Source: Candidatus Ruthenibacterium merdavium | GTDB taxonomy: Bacteria; Bacillota; Clostridia; Oscillospirales; Ruminococcaceae | DNA length: 64,000 nucleotides | Direction: 5' to 3' | Assembly: GCA_019119935.1 (NCBI GenBank) | Contig: DWWA01000032.1 | Coordinates: forward strand, 1 to 64,000 | In this document: positions 58,981 to 64,000 of the stretch, in pieces | Layout: each line of letters starts with the position of its first letter | How positions within the stretch are numbered: the first letter of the stretch is position 1 | The notes under the pieces: model-generated | Seen by the model: the letters and a program-made list of their open reading frames with translations, nothing else | What the model was told of the DNA's origin: nothing | Database searches by the model: none | Made by a program: the position numbers and the translations under genes

Positions 58981-60267
58981 TTAATGCGCTTGTTTTAAAA
59001 CAGCGCCTTCCGGCTTTTCAATGCGCTTAATATCAGCACCCAAGCCTTTCAGCTTCTCCACAATATCCTCGTAACCGCGTTCGATGTGATCAATCTCACG
59101 AATTTCCGAAACGCCGTTCGCCGCCAAAGCCGCCATTACCATTGCAGCGCCGGCGCGCAAATCTGTTGCACGCATGGGGGCCGGAAGCAGCTCCTGCACA
59201 CCCTCAATCACCGCCACTCGTCCGGCAACCTGAATATTCACACCCATGCGGGAAAGCTCATCTACATAACGGAAACGGTTCTCCCAAATCCCTTCGGTAA
59301 CAATACTTGTCCCGTTTGCAAGCGCAAGCATTACCGTCATGAGCGGCTGCATGTCGGTCGGGAAACCGGGGTGAGGCATGGTCTTGATATTCAGCGCCTC
59401 CAAATCCCCTTGACGCGTTACTCGCACGGCGTCATCAAATTCTTCAATTGTCACGCCGGCCTTTTCCATTTTGGAAGTAATCGGTTCCAAATGCTTGGGA
59501 ATTACATTCTTAACAAGAACATTACCGCCTGTAACCGCCGCAGCAACCATATAGCTGCCTGCCTCAATCTGGTCGGGAATAATGGAATATGTGCACCCGT
59601 GCATTTTTTCAACGCCGCGGATCTTAATGACATCCGTTCCTGCGCCGCGCACATCAGCACCCATCGTGTTTAAAAAGTTTGCAACGTCTACAATATGCGG
59701 CTCTTTCGCCACATTCTCTAAAATCGTTGTTCCTTTTGCCATCACAGCCGCAAGCATGGCGTTAATGGTTGCGCCCACGCTCACCGTATCAAAAAACACC
59801 TCTTCGCCGTGAAGCTCGGATGCCTGAACATCAATCATACCGTTGTCAACGGAGTCTTTTGCGCCAAATGCTGCAAAAGCCTTTAAGTGCTGGTCAATCG
59901 GACGCGGCCCCAAATTGCAGCCGCCGGGCATGGAAACCGTTGCTTTGCCAAAGCGCCCCAAAAGTGCACCGATAAAGTAATACGATGCACGCATCTGACG
60001 CGACATTTCGTCAGGCACCATCGTTTTGGTGATATGCGTGGTATCAATTTCCACCGTATGTTTATTGATGGTACGCACCTGCGCACCCATTGCGCTTAAA
60101 ATATCTAAACAAGCGCCCACATCACTGATGCTGGGCAGGTTCTCAAGTACACATTTTCCTCCGGCTAAAATAGTTGCCGGCAAGATTGCCACCGCTGCAT
60201 TCTTTGCACCGCTGATGGTCACTTCACCCATTAAGGGCTTTCCGCCACGAATTACAAATTTCTCCAA
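58981..60267 (-). CDS. murA: UDP-N-acetylglucosamine 1-carboxyvinyltransferase
   Basis: The first committed step of peptidoglycan synthesis: it adds enolpyruvate to UDP-GlcNAc. The protein has 428 residues. The fosfomycin-targeted cysteine is Cys117 in MPGGCNLGPRPIDQH, with SGAKNAAVAILPA near residue 20 and NRFRYVDEL near the C-terminal side. The presence of Cys rather than Asp predicts fosfomycin sensitivity at this enzyme. The start is TTG 60267 (TTG GAG AAA), preceded by GGGAG and AGGA. Firmicutes often have two MurA genes; only one is in the window. Confidence 0.96.
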   Translation of the reverse strand: MEKFVIRGGKPLMGEVTISGAKNAAVAILPATILAGGKCVLENLPSISDVGACLDILSAMGAQVRTINKHTVEIDTTHITKTMVPDEMSRQMRASYYFIGALLGRFGKATVSMPGGCNLGPRPIDQHLKAFAAFGAKDSVDNGMIDVQASELHGEEVFFDTVSVGATINAMLAAVMAKGTTILENVAKEPHIVDVANFLNTMGADVRGAGTDVIKIRGVEKMHGCTYSIIPDQIEAGSYMVAAAVTGGNVLVKNVIPKHLEPITSKMEKAGVTIEEFDDAVRVTRQGDLEALNIKTMPHPGFPTDMQPLMTVMLALANGTSIVTEGIWENRFRYVDELSRMGVNIQVAGRVAVIEGVQELLPAPMRATDLRAGAAMVMAALAANGVSEIREIDHIERGYEDIVEKLKGLGADIKRIEKPEGAVLKQAH

Positions 60268-60451
60268 AATTCCTGACTCCCTTTATCTCAATCATACTGC
60301 AATCTCACAAATCGCAGCTGTTATCATTACGCTCTTTATTAGTATACACATATTTTTCAAAAATGAAAAGAAAAAAATGCCCGAAATGCTGATTTTTACA
60401 ATTATTCCGATTCCGTAACAAAAATAGCATGTTTTTTATGCACTTTTACCT

Positions 60452-61375
60452 TTAGAGCAGCGCCTTGCCAAAATCAGGAATGAGCGCTGATTCTTTCGCG
60501 CCAAAACCCAAAAGCAGCAAACGAATATCTTCCGGCAGCGGGCTTTTTACAACAATCGCTTGCTCTGTCACGGGTTCACAAAATGCAACTTGTCCGCAAT
60601 GGAGCGCCACGCGCTGCATTGCACCGGAAGGTGCGCCATATAAATCATCCCCGCACAGCGGATAGCCAAAAAAGGATGCATGCACTCGAATTTGATGCGT
60701 TCTTCCCGTTTCCAAGCGACATTCCACCAGGGCACATCTGCCATCCGCTTCCTCATACAGCACACGGTAATGTGTCAAGCTGGGCTTTCCGTCCTCTGCA
60801 CAGCAGCGCTTAATGATGGAGTCCTCACAGCGGCGAATCGGCATGTTCCAGTCGCCTTTCGCGGGATGCGGCACGCCGTGCACAACGGCATAATAGATTT
60901 TTTCCGTTTGTTTATGAAGCCACGCAGCGGCGTATGTGTTCATTGCACAAACAACCAGTCCGGAAGTTTCCCGATCGAGGCGGTTCATCGGGCGGAACGG
61001 GCGCACTTCTCCGCGCCGCTTCATTTCGCCGCAAAATGCATTGGCCAAGGTTCCCTCTGAAAATCCCATTGTGGGATGAATGGTCATTCCCGCGGGCTTT
61101 TCCAGCACCATTACTTGCTCGCTTTCATAGACAATGCGAAGCGGCAAATTTTGCGGCGTTACACCGACGGGCGGCTCTTCGGGCAAAGGCATTGTGATCC
61201 TCTGCCCTGCCGTCACTTTCTCGTAGGGTAAAATCAGGCGCCCCTCGCTCAAAAAGCCGCCGTTTCGCTTGACCGCCGCCCGAAGGGAAGCCGACACCTT
61301 TTTGCTGCGCAGAAAATCTTTCAGCGTCATTCCCTCGCACGAGGGGGTCACCTGCCATTCAATCTGCTGTATCAT
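60452..61375 (-). CDS. RluA-family pseudouridine synthase
   Basis: The protein has 307 residues: an N-terminal S4-like part (MTLKDFLRSKKVSASLRAAVKRN) and a catalytic domain with the active aspartate in MNRLDRETSGLVV near residue 140. RTHQIRVH lies near 230. It fits the RluD/YhcT-type group but the exact rRNA target cannot be told. Its ATG overlaps the parC stop by one base (TAATG), so translation is coupled to the topoisomerase gene, an uncommon partner for an rRNA-modifying enzyme. Confidence 0.93.
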   Translation of the reverse strand: MIQQIEWQVTPSCEGMTLKDFLRSKKVSASLRAAVKRNGGFLSEGRLILPYEKVTAGQRITMPLPEEPPVGVTPQNLPLRIVYESEQVMVLEKPAGMTIHPTMGFSEGTLANAFCGEMKRRGEVRPFRPMNRLDRETSGLVVCAMNTYAAAWLHKQTEKIYYAVVHGVPHPAKGDWNMPIRRCEDSIIKRCCAEDGKPSLTHYRVLYEEADGRCALVECRLETGRTHQIRVHASFFGYPLCGDDLYGAPSGAMQRVALHCGQVAFCEPVTEQAIVVKSPLPEDIRLLLLGFGAKESALIPDFGKALL

Positions 61376-63630
61376 TATAAATCCATTGTAAGCTGCTGGG
61401 CGCTGTCCTCTGCTTTGATCAGCGCACCGGAAGCCGGGAGCGTACGAATGCGGTAGCGATGCGCGTCTTCCAGCTGCAAGTTGGAAGCACGCTGTACCTT
61501 GACAATTTTTTGGTTCTTTTTCAGCGTAATCACCTGTACGCCGGCCGTTGTTTTCGTTTGCTTTTCCGAAATCTGGGCTGAATGAACGAGAAGCAGACGG
61601 TTCGCGCTCGTGCGGATTGCCATTTCTGTTTCCGTAGGCAAATAGGCAATACCCACCAGTTCCTCTTTGTCCGAAAATGCGTTGACTAATTTTTTGCGGT
61701 TCGTTTTCGTTGCATAAGCCGTCATCGGAACTTTTGCCGCTTTGCCGTTTGCAAATACAAAGAGCATGTGACCCTGATAGCTTGTTGTGACCGCCATATA
61801 GACAGCAAACTCGCCCTCGTCCATTCCCAGCTTTGCAGGAATATAGTCGCCCATTAAGCTGGCCTTTCCGTCAGCAAAGTCACCCGCCCGGCATTTGTAG
61901 ACCTGACAGCGATTTGTGAAAAAGAGCAGTTCTGCGTTGTTTTTTGTTTCGAGCTGAACAGTAACCTCGTCGCCCTCTTTGAGCTTTTGCTCACCGGACA
62001 TGCGCAGTGACTGCGGCGTAATTTTTTTGAAATAGTTTTCCTTCGTAAAGAACACCGAAACGGGATAATCAGGCATTGCATCCGATTCATCCGGCAAGTC
62101 ACCTGCGGGCACATCATACAGAATTTCACAACGGCGCGGCTCACCGTACTGCTTTGCCACCGCGCTCAGCTCGTCCATCATGATGCGCTTAATTTTCGTT
62201 TTGCTCTCCAAAATACCGCGCAGCCGCTCGATATCCTGCTGCAAACTATCCGTTTCCTGCGTACGCTTCAAAATATACTCGCGGTTCAAATGGCGCAGCT
62301 TAATTTCCGCTACATACTCCGCCTGCACCTCGTCAATGCCGAAACCGATCATCAAATTCGGCACAACTTCAGCCTCTTCCGCCGTTTCGCGAACAATTTT
62401 CACCGCTTTATCAATGTCCAGCAAAATTGCCGCAAGACCTTGCAGCAAATGCAGCCGTTTTTCCTTACCTTTTAATTCGTAGTGGGTTCTTCTGCGCACA
62501 CATTCGGCACGGAACGCCGCCCACTCGGTTAAAATTTCACGCACGCCCATGACACGAGGCATACCCGCAATCAAAATATTAAAATTGCAGGAAAAGCTGT
62601 CCTCCAGCGGTGTCATGCGGAACAAACGCTGCATGACCTTTTCCGGGTCTTGTCCACGTTTTAAGTCCAGCGTCAGCTTCAAACCGTTCAAATCGGTTTC
62701 ATCGCGCATGTCGCTGATTTCCTTCATACGCCCCGCTTTCACCAAATCGGAAATTTTGTCCATAATGGCTTCTACGGTTGTCGTGGGCGGAATCTGCGTA
62801 ATTTCCAGCATATTCTCCTCTTTGACGTAACGGTAGCGCGCACGCACCTTGACGCTTCCGCGTCCGGTTTCGTAAATGCGCTCCATTTCCTTTTCGTCAT
62901 AAAGAATCTGTCCGCCGCCGACAAAATCCGGCGCAGGCATCGTCGATTTCAAATCATGCTGTTCGTCCTTCAAAAGTGCAATCGTGGTTTCACACAGCTC
63001 TTTTAGGTTGAACGAGCAAATGGAAGACGCCATGCCCACCGCAATGCCAAGGGTATTATTCGCCAAGATGGTGGGAAAGGTTACCGGCAGCAGGGTGGGC
63101 TCTGTGGTAGATGCGTCGTAGTTCGGCACAAAGTCTACGGTATCTTTATCAATATCACGGAACAGCTCAGAGCAGATTTCTTCGAGCTTCGCTTCCGTAT
63201 AACGTGACGCCGCATAGGCCATATCACGGCTGTACGCCTTGCCGAAGTTTCCCTTTCCCGAAACATACGGCACGAGCAGGCTTTCATTGCCGCGTGCCAA
63301 ACGCACCATGGTGTCATAAATCGCCTGGTCGCCGTGGGGGTTTAAGTGCATTGTATTGCCGACAATATTTGCCGATTTTGTGCGCGCACTTTTCAAAAGG
63401 CCCATGTCGTACATAGTATAAAGCACCTTGCGGTGTGCAGGCTTAAAGCCGTCAATTTCGGGCAGCGCACGCGAAACAATGACGCTCATCGCGTAAGGCA
63501 TATAGTTTGTTTCAAGCGTCTGTGTGATTTTCTGGTTCAGAACACTGCCCGCTTCCAAAATCCGCACATGCTCGCCCAGCTGCGGGCGCGTAATACGCGC
63601 TTCGCGTCCGGATGCTTTTTTCTTTGCCAT
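61375..63630 (-). CDS. parC: Type II topoisomerase subunit A (ParC/GyrA-like)
   Basis: The DNA-cutting subunit of a topoisomerase IV or gyrase. The protein has 751 residues. The catalytic tyrosine is Tyr144 in AYAASRYTE; winged-helix and tower regions follow, and the C-terminal about 230 residues form a short beta-pinwheel-like part. The GyrA box QRRGGRG is not seen, which favours topoisomerase IV or a gyrase-like clostridial paralog. The residue matching E. coli GyrA Ser83 is Gln102 (NPHGDQAIYD), with the acidic Asp106 kept. It lies 15 bp after its parE-like partner. Confidence 0.92.
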   Translation of the reverse strand: MAKKKASGREARITRPQLGEHVRILEAGSVLNQKITQTLETNYMPYAMSVIVSRALPEIDGFKPAHRKVLYTMYDMGLLKSARTKSANIVGNTMHLNPHGDQAIYDTMVRLARGNESLLVPYVSGKGNFGKAYSRDMAYAASRYTEAKLEEICSELFRDIDKDTVDFVPNYDASTTEPTLLPVTFPTILANNTLGIAVGMASSICSFNLKELCETTIALLKDEQHDLKSTMPAPDFVGGGQILYDEKEMERIYETGRGSVKVRARYRYVKEENMLEITQIPPTTTVEAIMDKISDLVKAGRMKEISDMRDETDLNGLKLTLDLKRGQDPEKVMQRLFRMTPLEDSFSCNFNILIAGMPRVMGVREILTEWAAFRAECVRRRTHYELKGKEKRLHLLQGLAAILLDIDKAVKIVRETAEEAEVVPNLMIGFGIDEVQAEYVAEIKLRHLNREYILKRTQETDSLQQDIERLRGILESKTKIKRIMMDELSAVAKQYGEPRRCEILYDVPAGDLPDESDAMPDYPVSVFFTKENYFKKITPQSLRMSGEQKLKEGDEVTVQLETKNNAELLFFTNRCQVYKCRAGDFADGKASLMGDYIPAKLGMDEGEFAVYMAVTTSYQGHMLFVFANGKAAKVPMTAYATKTNRKKLVNAFSDKEELVGIAYLPTETEMAIRTSANRLLLVHSAQISEKQTKTTAGVQVITLKKNQKIVKVQRASNLQLEDAHRYRIRTLPASGALIKAEDSAQQLTMDL

Positions 63631-63645
63631 AGATCCTCCCTATGC

Positions 63646-64000
63646 TCAAGATACGTCAAGGTCGTCTAAATATTCACAGCCGTGCTCTGCGATATGTTCT
63701 TTTCGCCCGGCAAGATTATCGCCCAGCAAAAGATCGAACATCTCAGCTGTTCGCTCGGCATCGTCCGGGGTCACTTGAATTAAGCGTCTGGACTCCGGAT
63801 TCATGGTCGTCAGCCACATCATTTCGGGGTCGTTTTCACCCAAACCTTTTGAGCGCTGAATCGTAAATTTATTGTCGCCGATTTCCTTTAAAAATTCTGC
63901 CTTCTCCTGTTCGGTATAAGCAAAATACGTTTTTTGCTTGCTTTGAATCTCATAAAGGGGCGACTCAGCAATATAAACATAGCCTTCATTGATCAGCGTT
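63646..64000 (-). CDS. parE: Type II topoisomerase subunit B (ParE/GyrB-like), C-terminal part
   Basis: The gene continues past the right edge; the coding frame here begins at base 63999 and gives 117 residues. They cover the end of the TOPRIM and C-terminal region: INEGYVYIAESPLYEI, the stretch TIQRSKGLGENDPEMMW and NPESRRLIQV, which bind DNA and form the A-B interface. It is the upstream partner of the parC-like gene, 15 bp away. Only the last part is seen, so gyrase versus topoisomerase IV is unsettled. Confidence 0.93.
   Translation of the reverse strand, partial: TLINEGYVYIAESPLYEIQSKQKTYFAYTEQEKAEFLKEIGDNKFTIQRSKGLGENDPEMMWLTTMNPESRRLIQVTPDDAERTAEMFDLLLGDNLAGRKEHIAEHGCEYLDDLDVS

Overview
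The window reads as chromosomal DNA from an anaerobic, endospore-forming member of the Clostridia, most like the Oscillospiraceae/Ruminococcaceae. The evidence is an adjacent spoIVA-sipL pair, DUF951 and DUF4364 proteins, a lysine riboswitch on the acetylase-type lysine pathway, Cys-type sulfatases, and strong Shine-Dalgarno sequences with occasional GTG and TTG starts. The species is an inference. No rRNA, tRNA, CRISPR array, phage or intact transposase gene was seen.

Layout. 1-3.4 kb: the 3' end of uvrA, a 154-bp element with inverted ends touching the uvrA stop, a small membrane protein and phosphoglucomutase. 3.4-6.1 kb: a more AT-rich stretch with a short leader ORF, a secreted protein resembling a ricin-type beta-trefoil, and a lipoprotein. 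6.1-14.1 kb: a complete arginine operon (argGHCJBDF, minus strand) whose promoter carries two tandem ARG boxes. 14.3-15.9 kb: a GltD-like oxidoreductase behind a long leader. 15.9-19.5 kb: divergent mannose-6-phosphate isomerase versus a GntR regulator plus ROK protein. 19.5-26.6 kb: an ABC sugar importer with a GH31 glucosidase, facing a LacI-type regulator. 26.7-29.1 kb: an RluA enzyme, a frameshifted 2H phosphoesterase and TspO. 29.1-36.5 kb: lysine/diaminopimelate synthesis (lysA-dapF-dapA-dapB-dapH-deacetylase, with patA downstream) under a lysine riboswitch with its own terminator and promoter. 36.5-38 kb: bcp and yaaA. 38-42.5 kb: a LacI-type regulator facing a sulfatase and a GntP/CitMHS-like permease, with identical palindromes at both divergent promoters. 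42.6-49.6 kb: M18 aminopeptidase, lytic transglycosylase, coaE, threonylcarbamoyl-AMP synthase, prfA, DUF951, an S1-domain protein and DUF4364. 49.7-54.1 kb: a glycan-initiating sugar transferase, a membrane NDP-sugar dehydratase and a second sulfatase. 54.3-64 kb: spoIVA, sipL, rlmH, a WalJ-like hydrolase, murA, an RluA enzyme, parC and the end of parE.

Most genes are conserved housekeeping or biosynthetic genes. The parts most worth a second look are the regulator-sulfatase-permease locus at 38.1-42.5 kb, the structured leaders of the GltD-like gene and pgcA, the inverted-repeat element after uvrA, and the 2H phosphoesterase that seems to have been lost recently by a short deletion. I found no clearly new multi-gene system. 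Regulatory sites were assigned by eye and are inferences unless stated.
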